A stretch of DNA of 64,000 nucleotides from Xylocopa sonorina (GCF_050948175.1 NC_135199.1:10854501-10918500), one strand, 5' to 3'. Positions 1-13,410 are shown, numbered from the stretch's first letter. Notes: a model not told the origin generated them from the sequence alone. Numbers and translations: made by a program.

Positions 1-2082
1 GCGGACCCGTCCCGGACCCTTCCAATCTGAATCGAGGGCTGTTTCGTCTCGTCGTCTCACGGAGGGAAGTTGAGTTTGCAAGCGCGTCGGTTGTCCGCTG
101 TATAAATAATTGTCAATTCAGGGAGAAGGCGGTACGAGATGCTTGGTATCCGCCGCGAACTACGGAGGCCTGTTGATCGACGCGGCGTATCCTCTAGCTG
201 CTGGGTTGGAAGGGTTAATTGGATGGTTTGTAACAGTCGATCGAGGATGATGGATCGTATGTGTATATACCACGTGTATCTGTGTCGGTTTGTGGGGTTA
301 ATCATTCTTTGAGTGTCTCTGTCTCTCTTTGTCTCTCTGTGAATAGATTTAAGGAGTTAATTAACCGTAACGAGTGGGTTCTACTCTATCCCGCATAAAG
401 TGTCATCGAGAACGTTCGCGTTCATTCGGAATTGTATCATTTCCTTGTTTCTCGTTCTTTTTTTTTTACTTCCCTCGCTTTATTATTTCCCAGGGGCGCA
501 TCTGTTCGGAGGTTACGCAGTGTTTAACTATAACTATAATACCTAACTATAATAGAAATAAATGTTGTAGTAGTTATACAGGATTCGACGAGCCCTTCGA
601 TTCCCTTCAACTTCCAATCTTCCGATTGTGTACATATTATATAGCGCTCGTATGAATTTCACGATGTAACAAGCATATCGAACTTCGAATTTTATACAAT
701 TACAAAATCGATAAATGTATCCTTAGTTTAGAAATATTTCCTCCTATAAAATACAAAGTATCATTCGCGCGTTAGAAGTGACGGTAACTAGCTTTTGCAA
801 ATTTTCCAAATCACTCGCAGAACACTTGCTCGCAGCGTCCACGAGTAGTAGATTTTTAAATGTACGTCACGTAGTCACGTTTGCCACGTTCGAGGAACGT
901 CGAACGCCATTTTTAAATGAAAAGTAGAGGAACCGGTCCGAGAGGTTGAACTTTGAAAATTAGCTGCGTTAAAGAAAGAAGAAAACGGCGAAGCTTTCCC
1001 GCGCGACTTTTGAACGAGAATGTACTGACGCCGGATGTGAGCACCTCGCGAGACAAAAGGGTCCGCGCGTCTCGCATTCGCGGGCAGGAAGAGTCGAATG
1101 GTCACCGTCGAGCCTCGAATGGGTTCGCGCGGGAACTTTTGAATACGCGCGCCACCTCGGTTTCGCGCGTCGCGTGAATACAGCCGCGGAACAAAGCCCG
1201 CTTTTATCCCCGTAATTAAGGACCACTCCGGCTCGTCTTCGAAATAAAAGATGAAAACTGTCTGGTTCTGTTCTTTTCAACGAAGCCTCGCGTTTCGAGA
1301 GAAAAATATACGGATATACAGAAACACCCATCGCGGTCTAATAACTCCAGTCGGCATTATTCGCAATCGAGAGTTGAATAAACGATGCCCGTTTCCTTTA
1401 CTTGCTCGATCCTTTTATTTCTAGTAGATCTTTTTCAATAAAAAAAATATCTAACAAACGATCTAAATAATATCTATTAAAATTCCTTTTCGTATACAAA
1501 TACTCATATAATTACGTATATTTTTCCATTAAATATAATCCTACGTCCACTGTACTTATAATACCCGTACCAACGACAATAATTAACAATTCACGATAAA
1601 ATCACAAAGCATCCGTCGCTACGCGAAATCCTTTTCAACGAAGTACCATTGTTCGAAGTAACAGTGATGCCGTCGAATACTCACGCAAATGTTCAAAATT
1701 TCGCTACCTATATTGTATTCTATCGAGTAACGTTAATACCTGTCGTATGAATCAGTTTTTCAATCGAGGGACCGATGTTATTAACCGAGAACCACTCGCG
1801 ACCCTTTAACAGAGGTCCCCTCCGAATAACGCTACACCGACTTACTATAATTAATGCGGGATCGCGTATTCAGCAAACAGCGTGGCCCTACGTCAGCAGA
1901 TTCGCCGACATTAACCCGGGCATAATCACGCGTTGCCGCAGCGTCTGAGCGATATCCGGAATTACGCGGCGATCAATACGGTAAAGACGTATTGTGCGCC
2001 ACGAGACGCGGCTTCCTCGTTGGCTAATACCCTCTCGCGTGGGTGATCACCGAGCGCGGTGCTGCGAGTAAAAGACGGACGA
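1..2082. other. No gene seen; distal part of inferred P4HA intron
   Basis: I see no supported exon here. About 1381-1560 is AT-rich. About 1780-2080 is more complex, with TAATTA-type homeodomain words and CpG-rich patches, which would fit regulatory DNA but proves nothing. Minus-strand donor-like words occur near 1678 (GTGAGTAT) and 1842 (GTAAGT), without convincing acceptors. By inference this is the left end of a long minus-strand intron whose upstream exon is at 13208-13424. Confidence 0.5.
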
Positions 2083-2368
2083 GTGGTTCCCTTCGAAGCT
2101 CCGTGGCAATGGTCCTCGCGGAGGTTCCCTCTGTTCCGTCGACGATAATGGAAGATTGTTGGTAATTACGTAGTTCTTGTCGCGTTGCGAACCGAATAGG
2201 GGATGTTTACGATCACGTTACACGCGTGGTTCCGTTCGAAGCTACGTGGCAACGATCCTCGCGGAGGTTCCCTCTGTCTCGTCGACGATAATGGAAGATT
2301 GTAGGTAATCGCGTAGTTCTTGTCGCGATGCGAACCGAATAGAGGATGTTTACGATTACGCAGTGGGA
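2083..2368. repeat. Two-copy tandem repeat, 143-base unit
   Basis: Unit 1 (2083-2225) and unit 2 (2226-2368) both begin GTGGTTCC and run in step: a TTCGAAGCT block, CTCGCGGAGGTTCCCTCTGT, TCGACGATAATGGAAGATTG, then GCGAACCGAATAG and GGATGTTTACGAT. I estimate about 90 percent identity from reading. It is a local duplication with no recognisable coding content; the minus-strand open frame spanning 2213-2668 is a chance frame over it. Confidence 0.85.
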
Positions 2369-4156
2369 ATTAGTTTCTATGGTAGCTTTTTTGGGTGTGT
2401 ACGATGACCGTATTGTTAAGCGATGGTTGAGCGGTCGCTTTCGAAAGCACCAAGTATCATATCGACGGAAATAGTGGAAAATATCTGATCTTCGAATATA
2501 CCAACGCGTGTCAGTAACGTCAGTTCCAAGGACCGAGCGTCTGAACCATCTCGCGCTAGGGCACCCAGTGCACACCCCACCCAGACACCACCTACTCCGC
2601 TTCAATCCATATTTATATCCCAGAAACCAGGTCGTGGTATTTATCGCATCCCCAGCTGCAACAGCCATAAAAGCGAACCTTAACCACCCCCTCAGAGAGC
2701 GTGTCGGTTCCCGTTCGTAGCAGCTTTCGTTTTCACGATCAATCGCGTGAACGGCGAGACTCGATTCGACCGACGAACCCTTGCGGTTCCTCCGTTTAAC
2801 GGATCGCTCTGTACAACGGCCATCTTGTCACGGCTACGATACGGCTCCATTTTCGACGTAGTCGCGGGAGATCGGCGCGATAATTCTCGCGGCTCGTTGC
2901 TCGTTCACCGTCTGCGCGACAGCCCCCGCGCGATTAATCGCCCCCGCGACGGAAGTCGATTATAACGTAACGATTTAACGGGGCGGCGGAGCGCGGTGAT
3001 CCCGGCAACAAATTTTCGAGGGCTGTGCGACGGGACGGTGAACTTTGCCCATTAACGGCCGCGAGCATTGTTTCCAGCTTTTTCGCCGCTCCCTTCGAAC
3101 GATCGCTTCCGGATTCTGATAAACTGCTGTTTGATGGGTTTTGTTCGAATTGTTCCACGGGTAAAATTGTTCAGCGGTAATTTCGCGTGGATCAAGCGAG
3201 CGTAATTAGCGTCCGGTTTGTTATTACGGTATATAGACAGCGGTATTTGTCATTATTTTTTTATTTACTTGACAATACGTTTCTTTTTTTCTTTTTTTAT
3301 CAGTGACGCTCGAGTTGCTTTTTTTCATCACTTCTACGTGACGAGCTTTCTGAAGGGGAGTTTGCAATTAAAGAAGAATTAATCCTCGTCTCATTTGTCA
3401 ACAAGGTGTTGCTATTGATCAACCAAACAAGGCGCAGCTAAATCCGCATATCAATTAGCACCGCGTATCTAGTCGCAAAGAACGCGTGATGAAAATTTGC
3501 ATTCAATTTCCATACCTCTGCGGACGCATAGATTACTGCACCGTCGATGCATATGGAAATAACGATTTACGGGGAAAAAATAGACGTCGATGATACAGAT
3601 ATTTCCTTCAATTGGATTCGACTGCAAAAAATTCAGTTCGAAGAAAAGAGATGAGAAAATACGAAGCTCGCGGACTCTTTTCCTAATTCGCTCGAATCGA
3701 GTTAACATTTTCTCGGCTGGAGCCAATTAGCTCGGCGTTTCTTTCGAAACCGTGTGCCGTCCATAGCCGCGCGGGGGCATCGAACGAGATCGACTTCCGG
3801 GCAACTTTTTCCTAATTGCATCGCGCTTATCGCGATACAGTGGACTACCCCGGCAATTTAATCGCTAATTGAAATTTTTGCCAACGCCGCCTGCAAAAAT
3901 TGGATAACGCTAACTCCGGCGAACTTTCGACGCGATGCAACGAAACGGGCGGAAGGGGAAGGAAATAAGAACGCGGCAAGTAGGCGGATGAAAAGTTTAG
4001 CAAAGCTTGCGCGCTAACGTTCGAGTAGATTTAGGTCGATGTAGATACTGTGCGTTAGAACTTGAGATGGATTTTCTTGCGCGTCTCAATCTCGTACGTG
4101 ACTGTAGCCTCGATAGCCTCTAATCGTTGGCAAAATATTTGCAGCCGAACGTCTGC
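2369..4156. other. No gene seen
   Basis: No supported exon. The stretch 2960-3160 is CpG-rich. The stretch 3240-3300 is T-rich and could pass for a pyrimidine tract, but no matching exon follows it. The open frames here have no recognisable protein signature. Confidence 0.5.
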
Positions 4157-4408
4157 GTCTAAACGAAACTCAATCTCTATAGATACCCCATACTTGCATC
4201 GAAAAAAATGCGTTTCAGTCGGTATTTACACGTATCCGACGTTTAAACAAGCCTACCTACGTAGATGTTTAATAGTCTCAGAAAAAAATGCATTTCAATC
4301 TCTGACAGTGGACATTTGTCCACTGTCTAAACAAGTCTGGCCTACATAGACGTTCGTATCATCTCCCTTACAAAAATACAATCCGCTCAGTGTCTACATT
4401 TGTTCAGC
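4157..4408. repeat. Degenerate tandem repeat, three 84-base units
   Basis: Units start at 4157, 4241 and 4325, exactly 84 bases apart. Each opens with GTYTAAAC(A/G)A and keeps an internal A-run followed by ATGCRTTTCA or a decayed form of it. Unit 2 ends in an inverted repeat at 4304-4327 with perfect 11-base arms (GACAGTGGACA and its complement) separated by TT. The period is a multiple of three, so a plus-strand open frame (4062-4349) runs through the first two units, but it stops in the third. I read this as a decaying minisatellite rather than a gene. Confidence 0.75.
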
Positions 4409-4536
4409 ACCTTAGCTAAACCAAACTTAAAAGACGTGAAATAAATACATCAGAGGAATGCATTCCATACACTTTCCACGATACGATCCATTAACCTCGA
4501 CAATTGCCCTTAAAAACATCTAAGACAGCGTACCGA

Positions 4537-4690
4537 AGATTAATCGGCAGTTAATTAGAGCTGGTACGAGGCCGGGCAGGGATAATTCCATCAGCCAGGC
4601 AGCCATTGTCAGGCTAATGCCCCTGTGATATTGGCCTGGCCAGATATACCGATGACAGTCACAGCCTGATATACATCCCAGGCATTGTCG
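4537..4690. promoter_or_regulatory. Candidate conserved noncoding or enhancer block
   Basis: This block differs from its surroundings: it is poor in CpG and dense in words resembling developmental factor sites, namely TTAATTAG (homeodomain), CATTGT twice (SOX type) and several TGATAT/AGATAT words (GATA type). It lies within the inferred P4HA intron. Only composition and motif density support the call; conservation cannot be judged from one sequence. Confidence 0.25.
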
Positions 4691-4700
4691 CGAACGCCAG

Positions 4701-4815
4701 ACACGTTTCCACGTGTAACACGCGGTTCCTACACGTGTACACGCGCGTGCTCCTCTTCCCTCTGTGCATCGTTAACGCGCCACCCTCGATACACGTGTGC
4801 GCGCGTGCACGCGCG
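4701..4815. promoter_or_regulatory. CACGTG E-box cluster in alternating Pu-Py DNA
   Basis: Three exact CACGTG palindromes lie at 4710-4715, 4732-4737 and 4792-4797. Two sit inside alternating purine-pyrimidine runs (about 4731-4750 and 4791-4815, made of ACACGTGT and GCGCGCGTGC words), which can adopt Z-DNA. CACGTG is the core site of bHLH factors such as CLOCK/CYCLE and Myc/Max. Function is inference; the motifs are seen. Confidence 0.35.
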
Positions 4816-7800
4816 TTCTCAGTTCGATTATCGTCCACACTTTTCCTAAGACTGCATCTTCTCGATGCACTTGCACTTAGACTTTCGTTTACAATCGACA
4901 AACGTAGCTTTCAAAGCTCCACGCAAAGTCCTCGGTTCTCGAATGATTAACATCGCTACGATCATTTTTATCTCGACTCTACTGGCCAAAGAAATTTTAT
5001 TCCACGAGTTTCCAATACTTTCAACGCACCAGAGAGTGCTACGCATACGATGGCCAATAGCTATGGTGCGAACGTTCGCGCGACGTCGTCGATCTCAGCA
5101 TCATCGCCGTCGTCGTTGGCGTAGTTTGACCGTGGTGTCTCCTGTCGCGAGACACCATCGCGGTGTCTACGGATACGAGAGTTATCCACGCGGGGTGATA
5201 TTGTCTCGTGTCACCCGCCTCGGAGCCACCCAACGACGCGATAAAATTATGCCGTCGACGAGACGTGTTAACGGCCGAGACGCGATACCCAGGGCGACGG
5301 TAATTCAGTCTGACGGGGCATGGTCGCTTTAGACTGACGTCGAGGCTTAAGGTGACGGCTGCGGGCTGGGTTCGTACGCGCATCGCTATTCAGGTTAGGG
5401 TTGGAGCTTGACGAGGGTGCTCCCTGCGAGCAGATATTTTTCCGTCGGCTTTTCGCCTCTTTCTTTGATACTTTTGTGGTTGCGATGGATGTTTTATGCT
5501 TCTATTCGTTAACCCTTTGCGCTCTGTTCACTCGACGTTGATAAAGAAAGGAAAGGAACGAATGTAGATTGGTATTGGTGTTGGTGGTTTACGTATTGCA
5601 AAAGGGGTAAACAACGATTTTCTATAACACATACGTTATTTCAGACGTTCACAATTAGATTAAACGTATAGCATTACTGTTTAATATTGTTATTGGTATC
5701 GCCGCGCGGCATTAACGCCGAATTGCGGTCAACGAGAATCTAGCGAGGATTATCAAGGATTTGCAATCTGTGCTTTCTGCTGTAATTAATACACATACGT
5801 GGTCAAATATTGCCTATTTCGTTCCTGTGAACTAATAGCCGAGAAATTATTTTTTTAACATACAGAAGAGTTGTTAAAGAATATCATCTCCTAGCCAAAT
5901 TGTCTACGAATATCGAAAATAATATTCGACACGTTATAGCGGTGACGTCAAAAAGCCTGGCATTACAGCTTTAAATTCAACGTTATCAAGAGGATCGTTA
6001 AGCGATTGCCAAAGTGGACGATCGATTCGTTGGATCAATCGCGTTAGAGTAGAACATCGAAGGATCACGAATCGCATTGCTCGCGTACGCTCATTAGACA
6101 CTGAAAATCGACGAAAAGAGACAACCGCAAGCTGCTTTCGTATTCATCGTATTCACCTTTCACCAGTTCGATTGCCATTAACTCGTTAATGTTGATCGGT
6201 TCACGAGTATCGCGAAACCGCTTAATTATACACGTCCCCATATCGCATCGTGTCTTCATTTACGTTTAAACAGATTTTTTTCTACCTTTTCCAGTTTGCA
6301 GGGGTTGAATGTATATATATTTTTTTTTTTACAAGCGTTGTTCTCCCAATGGGAACGAAAATAAGCGACGAGGACGGAAATAACACGAAATTTGTATATC
6401 GCGTCGATCGAAATCAACCCCCCCCGAACAAAGGGCTGCAAAAATGAAGCGACAAAAAACCGATGGACACAACGCGTCAGCCGATGGAGTGTGAACGCGT
6501 TGAGCTAATTTCGCGCGGCATTTGGCCCGCCTGGAAAACAAGCAGTGGATCGTGCGAATGAAAAACCGACTCACCCCTACAAAAAAAAAAGCGTCCAGCA
6601 ACGAAGGCCGCAAAAAAAGCAGGTGAATTTTGCGAAAGGGAGGCACAGATTTTAATCGCGTGCATTATCGATGCGAATACAGCAACGTGTAACTCATCAA
6701 GTACCTTTCAGACGGACAATCGACAAAGTATTCATGTTTCACGTTATTTCACGTTCATGGTCGAAGAAAAATGAAATTCAACGCGTACGCGTGTTCAATG
6801 TGGATCTCTTTTCGCGAAGAAAAATGGAGGGATAGAAAGAGAGCGGCGGCAAATAGAAATTCGTGATTCCGCGGTGGTAACGCGGAACAATCTCGTTCGA
6901 GCAACCCTCTTTCGAGCAATAACGAGGCACGCTGTTCGCGCCGCGTTTAATCGAACGCGTGTAAAGCGCGCAAGCTCCGGGAAATTGACTTGGCGTTCCG
7001 GTGTCGCGAATGATTCGCGATCGATCACCGTGGCGAAACGACGCGGGTCATCGTCGAGTTTTTACCGGCGCCCGCGCCACCGCCACCCCTCTGAAATTTC
7101 CAATTAAACGGGCTCGAACGGGGGAAACTCGCGGGATGCATAACTCTAGCCGATGCTCTCGATTTCGAGCCGTGAATTCTTTTTCCATCGGTGCCATCTT
7201 TCGTTTCGAATCGCTGTTCGAAGTTCTCATCTCGACTGGAGAACGAATCCAAATGATTTAAGGGGTGAAATCACGGTTTCAATGGTTGACGTGGATTTGC
7301 TTAGAATTTTTTCACATTTTTTTCCTCCGTTCGTCTTCTACTATTTAGTCGCATCGAGGTTTGAAATTGTCGTTGCAACTTGACGGGAAATTTTGGTTCG
7401 AAAGTCGTAAATTAATCAGGGAATATGTAACTATTATAAATAATGTTTTAGAGCTATACGTGTACGATGTACGCGCATATTAATCCTTTCTAAGTAAATT
7501 CAAACTGCCACAGAAGCAGTACGGTTGAGTCCCTCGCGTAACTGTGCGTTCGCTTGAACTCCCACGTGCAAAACGCTCTCACGAGTTCACTCCTGAACTG
7601 AATCTCGATCAGACCTACGCCCGCAACTACTCAAACGTTCCAACTACAGGCGCAAGTGGAACGACTAAACACCGTTCCGTTATTCTTCGAAATCCCAGAT
7701 TCACACCTTTACGCTTTCCACTCTGAGCAATCGCAAACGGAATAAATTCGAAAGACTCGACAGCTCTGTGTCTGCATTTTCCATCGGAATTTGGCCTTTC

Positions 7801-10800
7801 ACGCGGACACACGTGGTCATAGTTTGATCGATATCTGGCTTGAACAAGCTGACTCTGTGTATATACGTATCGCGAAGGCTTGAGATGGGACGAAAAGATT
7901 AAAGAAAAATGTAATTAGTGGAGGGATTATCGTAGCGAGGATTACTCCCTGCTAACTCCAGACAACCGAGATTTGCGGGCTCGCCTTATTTCTAACAAGT
8001 TCGAATGAAAGTCAGGTTCGTTCTACTACGTGTACGGATGCCATTCTCTATCCACATCCAGTGAATCGTCCTAAGATATTTTCGATATAAAAATTTAAAT
8101 AATTGAGCGCTTTTGAAGACGAGAAAAGTACGAATAAATTTCACAAAAAACATTAAAATAAATTAAAACCAATTCCAGTAAAATCCAGCATCTTCGATTC
8201 CGTTTATCCTACCCTTTTCGACCATTCATTGAAACTGTCGCCCCCAAGACAACGCTTTAACAATCCCCAAATACCCGCCACCCTCGTCGATCGATAATCG
8301 TACGCGAATTGAGTCATCGTATCTCGACAAAGAGGCGTTCCAGTTTAATTTCAATGAAGGAACGCGTGACACTACCCATGGGAGTCGTGTCGCGTTTAAT
8401 CGCACCTTTTTACCGGGTGAATCGTCGTTGTTCCGGAACTCGATCGTAGGCTTTGACAAGGATATCGTTGAAACAGAGACTCGAGATCCGCGTTCGAGCC
8501 TCCCGCACACTGCAAGCGCGCGTAGAAACGAGTCATTTGGTATTAAGCGCGAACGAAAGTCGCTCGAAGCAAGTATTAATTGCTCCGTTTCAGAGCTGCC
8601 GCGTTCCGCGAGCGATATCAATTGGAGCGTGTATACATGTACGTGTGTCTCGTACAAGTAGGTGCGGAGAGGGGTTAGTTATATAGCGTGAGGATGATTT
8701 GTATGATTGTTCGTCTGTGTCGTCTTGCATCGAGGATTGTCTCGATATATCAAATAGAGAAGAGTTCGTATATCGTGCTTTTTTCATTTTTTTTTTATAG
8801 TTGTTTTCTCGCGCGATGCAGGGGGTGGAAATGCGCAGATTGTTTCTGAAAGGTCCTCCGAGCCTCTCGATCGTGTCACGCGCGAGCGATTTTTTTTTAT
8901 AGACGGCGATGGATTGAAAAACGCGACACGCGATCGGTGCGAGCACTCTAGCGACGTTTGTCGAAAGTATTCCCAGCGATTTTCTCGAAATACCTTTACC
9001 AAATGTAAATAACAGCGTACTTTTAATCAATTGAAAAGCGTTGAAAAATAATTCCTCCCACCAAGAACGCTACTCTCGACAAAACGAAAGACCAACCCTT
9101 AAAATTCCATATCGAACAAAATCGCGATTCATCTCGAACGTGATCGAGATCGACGATGAAATCAATGATCAGAAGACGCTCAAATGCGAGCACCCCTCGC
9201 GCGCAGCTTCTCGCAAGACGGAAGTGGCTGCAGGGCCCGGTCACGTGGAACGGATTCCTTGGAAAGTTGCGGGCACCGACGCGTGTCCGTTTAATATCCA
9301 GCAAACCGACCGTGCCTCGATCGGAATCCCGTGTCGGGGAAGTTTCACGCGTGACTTCGCGGAACGATCGGAACTGAACCGGCAACGCGCCCTTAATACC
9401 GCCACGGGAACTTATCTTTCGATCGCCCGCCGAAATTCTCTCAGCTGCGAACCTCAGCCGGACGTCCGCGAACCCTCGAAAGTTCTATCGATCTTCCTTG
9501 CGATCGAGTGCAGCTGGATCCACCGATAAAGGGATTCCTGCCAGATCTTAGCTAGAATTTCGAAGATCCTTCGAGATGGCGGTCCTCCTTGAGGAATTCT
9601 TCGGGAGGTTTTCAGGGGTTGAACAGGGGCTTTGATGGGGTTCAATGAATCTAGTGGAGGATAAGCGAAATATATAGCAGCTTCATAGAAGAGATATAGG
9701 TCGTTTTTTATTTTTAATGCTTTCTGAAAAGTATCAGCGAGGGTAACTCGAATATTTTAAGGGTAGTTAGAGAATTCATATTTGTGGGTTGTTAATTATT
9801 GACGTTGCTATTTTTATGGCTGTACATTGTGCACTGTGACTCGTCGTTCTTAATTAAAAGCGAAAAGAAAGGTATTTCCTTGGTATACTCTTATCACAGC
9901 GGTTCTAGGAAAAATAGTTTCGAGGGTTGTTTTCGTGTCTTCTACTCGAGTAGCATCGAACGATACGCGGAAGGATCGAAACAGGAAGTTCGCTGGGCTC
10001 GAGGATAAAGCGTGACCATTGATTCCTGGTGTAAATGGAGTTCCAGAGCAAATAGATCCGAGACTGATTAAATTTTCACGGGGATGCAAGTTCCTGGCTC
10101 CCCGAGGAAAAAGGGACAAACCGTTGGAATTCACCGTGTACAGGGTGTTCGATCTGATTCGCGAAATCTCGCACTATTTTCCCAAAGAATTTTCAAACTG
10201 CTGATAATCATTTTCACTCGTCTCCGTCGTCACTAGGTATCCTAATTTCTCGTAATAAGTATCGAGTATGGAAAATGTTCAAAATTATCCCGTCGACTCC
10301 TTCCCTTCGTCACGCACGCTCGAATGTTTACCCTTCCTGTGAGGCCAGTACGCTCGACACGCGCGTTTCCTGTCTGTTCACGTGGACGCTGCGGTAGGTA
10401 CGGAGGACGCGCGTGCAGCCTCGTGTTTGGAGTGGCTCCAGGCGGATTTCGCGCGCGTAGAACGTTCGCCACGTGACTCGATTGCAATCGATCATCTCTG
10501 AATAGCCGGACGAGGACGAGTCGCGGCTGGATCCGACGTCTTTTCTTCGAGTTCAACTGTTTTATCCTATTGTACAACGTCTGTTGGGTACATTTACGTC
10601 TCTAAGAACGTTAGCGCACTTTATAATTTAAAGAAATTAAAGGTACGCCGTTTCTTATATACGCGAAGGAACCATTGCAATGTAAGGGATTCTCTGGAAC
10701 TCTTAGCGTTCAGAATTTCAGACGAAATCGTCTATTCAGATCTAAACGTTACACGATCGAGGTCCTCGAAATTGTTCGACAACTTGGCCCCCTCCGCAAT

Positions 10801-13207
10801 TATCGATACTCGCACGGAAATCGGTAATTCACCGTCGCCGCGGCTGCTCAGAGACTGGGCGGGTGATAGTCGGAGGCCGTTATCACGAGATTTCGAAAGT
10901 TCCATCGCGATAACTAGTTATTAATGCGGGCGTCCCGAGTTCGCCTTCGCGGGGATGTAACTGACAGCAACAATCGTTATTCGAAGGAAATTTTGGCGAG
11001 CGTTACTCGAACGGTTGGCACGTGACTCGATTGCGATTCGAGGGTCTGAATGACTGTCGAACGCACGCGTTCGTACGCGGCCGCGAGCCCGTGGAAGCCT
11101 CGCTCTGGCCTCGCTTCAACCCCCTCGCCCTCGTTCGCGCGGTTCCTTTATTTCTTACAACGGACCTGCTCGACAGTTTTAATGCCTTTTCAGATTTAAC
11201 GCTCCGTCGTGTTTCTCGCCAGAACGAAAAGAACGCGCGCACGCGCCCGCCTCGACATCATCCTTCCTCCATTAGGGGTGTGAATTAATCGCAGCGAGAA
11301 TTTCCCACGCTCTTTACCCTCGATTCTACGATTTTAACGAACCCCTCGATTTTTCCTCGCTACTTTCGACAAGACGCTACAAATTCCCGTAATTATTCGA
11401 AGACGCTGGGATTATTCAACCCCATCGTTCGATCGGATCCCTTAATCACCCCGCTGACCGCTACAATAACTTCCCAAACTAACTTCGCGCCGGCTGCATA
11501 ATTCAAGGGACACGGGAAACGAGGCGACGAATATTCAGAAGTGAAATCAGCCCGAAATCTCGTCGAATTTCAATCGCGAGGTTCAATCGAGAAACCACAG
11601 GCTTCCTCCGCGATCGCTATCGTCCCGTGGCGAACCACGAACGAGGGGAGGAAAAAAAAAAAAGAAAAACAACAAGAGACAGAGGACGAAGATAGCGCCG
11701 TTTGTTTCCCCCGAGAAGTAATTACACGATGGTCGGATTAAAAATAAAAGCGAGACGATCGTCGTGGGCCAGGCTCGGAAATATGGCGGCCGCACGAATC
11801 GCCAGCGAGTCTCCTACGAAGAATCTCCACGGACCGTCCGAAGATAAGAAGGCGAGAGAGACGGGGATGGAAGCTGCGGTCCGGCGGCCACATTCTTAAC
11901 GTTTTTCGCCCGGCTCTCCTCTTATTTCCTGGTGGATCGGTATCGAGTCGGGCAGCCGGCCAAATCGCACCCCTGGGAGGATAAAAACGAGCGACGCGGC
12001 GGCGCGAGGGGGTTGCGGAATTATTGGCGGCCGCGAAACGGGGCTGGGAAATCTTTTTTATATTCTTGCGCGGGCCTTTGTCCGCGGGGCGAGGCCACCC
12101 CCTGAAAAAAATCGACCGCCGACGTGCCGCGAATGCGGCACTGGGGATTCGATTATGGCGTCCCGCGGCGACTCCTCGACTTCTTTCTCTTATTTCACCC
12201 CGTTTTACGACCGCTGCCTATCCGCCGGGGAATTACTATCCTTCACGTCAGTTCAGAATTGAAACGCACGGTAGGAACGCGCGTGGTAAATATTTCTGGG
12301 ACGGAGATTCGGGTCGTTCATTTTGAAACTTGGTCTAAGAGTCCATCTGCGTTCAGTATCGAGATGGTTTTTAATTATGAGAAGCTATCAGTTGCATTTG
12401 GTGTTTCTTTAAATATCTGGAGAAGTGATCGAAGATACCAGGACGTGGCCAGAAAGTTGGACCAAGATAGGGAGGATAAAAACAGGGAGATTCGACGGAG
12501 AAGGGGGGTGGGACCCTCGAAGAGGAGATTACGAGGCTTCGTACGAATCGTGGAGGGCCCGTGGAAGGGGGATGGCGGGCGTTTACGGAGCGTAAAATTA
12601 CATCGGGCCATTTCTAAGGGCGTCGTCCAATAGCGCGGAGTATAACCGATAATCCGTCGGTCGAAAATCGTTTCCCGTACTTTCCGCTGTTACGATTGTC
12701 CGGCTCGCTGGATCCAGCGAGAATTTACCGCGTTCGACGTTCCTCTCGATGTTGCTTGATAACATGCTATTAAATCTGTCGATTACGACGACCCAGTTGC
12801 GACGCGCGCCCCACTTTCCAAGGCTGTGTTCTTCGCGCATCGATTTCTGAACGATCAGAGACGCGAGAGTTCAATTGAGAACGTCTGCACTTTCATTAGC
12901 CATCGACTTACTTAGTTTCCTTAACGATTTCTCAGTTTTGGAGATTTATAATCCAAAAATTTATAATCCCAATGAAAATCTGCGTCAGCCAGGACGTAAA
13001 GCAGAGGTAAACGACCACGCGCTTAAAATTCGAAACGATCGACCATCACGAAAGTTAACCACCGACCACCTCCGCGGAAATGGGGTTCTAAACTATACGC
13101 TTCGCGAAGAGACGATGGTCGTGACCCAACGGGGGACGTTCGAACGAGCTCGTTGAACCTCTCGAACCGGGTTAAGCCAGCGCACTAATCGTAATCGTAA
13201 AACTTAC
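4816..13207. other. Inferred P4HA intron: no exon seen
   Basis: I looked on the minus strand for further prolyl 4-hydroxylase exons (the rest of the N-terminal domain, the peptide-binding domain, and the catalytic His-X-Asp...His region) and found none. One isolated TGACGTCA lies at 5943-5950, about the number expected by chance in the window. Open frames such as minus 8226-8657 (143 codons) show no family signature. A plus-strand candidate at 12934-13008, with an acceptor-like CTCAG and a GAG/GTAAAC donor, is weak. Confidence 0.55.
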
Positions 13208-13410
13208 TTTCTCAGAGTGGCCAGGCGTTCTTCCTGCGCTTTGATGTAGCCGTTCAGCGTGTCGATCAGCACCGCCTCTGTCTCCAGCAGCTCCTCCATG
13301 TCCGCCAACGCGGTGTACAGCTCCGCGACGCACCCCCGTCGCAGCCACGTGCTCGTCACCGCGAACAGAACCGCCAGACTGATCAACCCTGACATCCCTC
13401 TGGCTCTCAT
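13208..13410 (-). CDS. Prolyl 4-hydroxylase alpha subunit, first coding exon
   Basis: Seen: on the minus strand an acceptor (TCGTGATTTCAG) opens an exon at 13424. The ATG is at 13410-13408, and the exon closes at 13208 before a consensus donor, GTAAGT. That gives 67 codons plus two bases. Residues from about 8 to 30 are a hydrophobic signal peptide (SLAVLFAVTSTW). After it comes ELYTALADMEELLETEAVLI and then a YIKAQEERL stretch, matching the first helices of the alpha-subunit N-terminal dimerisation domain, where vertebrate proteins carry a similar YIKAEE motif. Known: the alpha subunit, with protein disulfide isomerase as beta subunit, hydroxylates proline in procollagen in the ER lumen, using 2-oxoglutarate, Fe(II), oxygen and ascorbate. 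A second in-frame ATG lies five codons downstream; the first was chosen because it follows the acceptor closely. The catalytic domain is not in view, so the exact paralogue cannot be named. Confidence 0.8.

Noticed and set aside
10130..10165. TACAGGGTGT word resembling ends of common insect repeats (also near 38664 and 56458)
   Set aside because: No inverted partner, target duplication or internal similarity found nearby.
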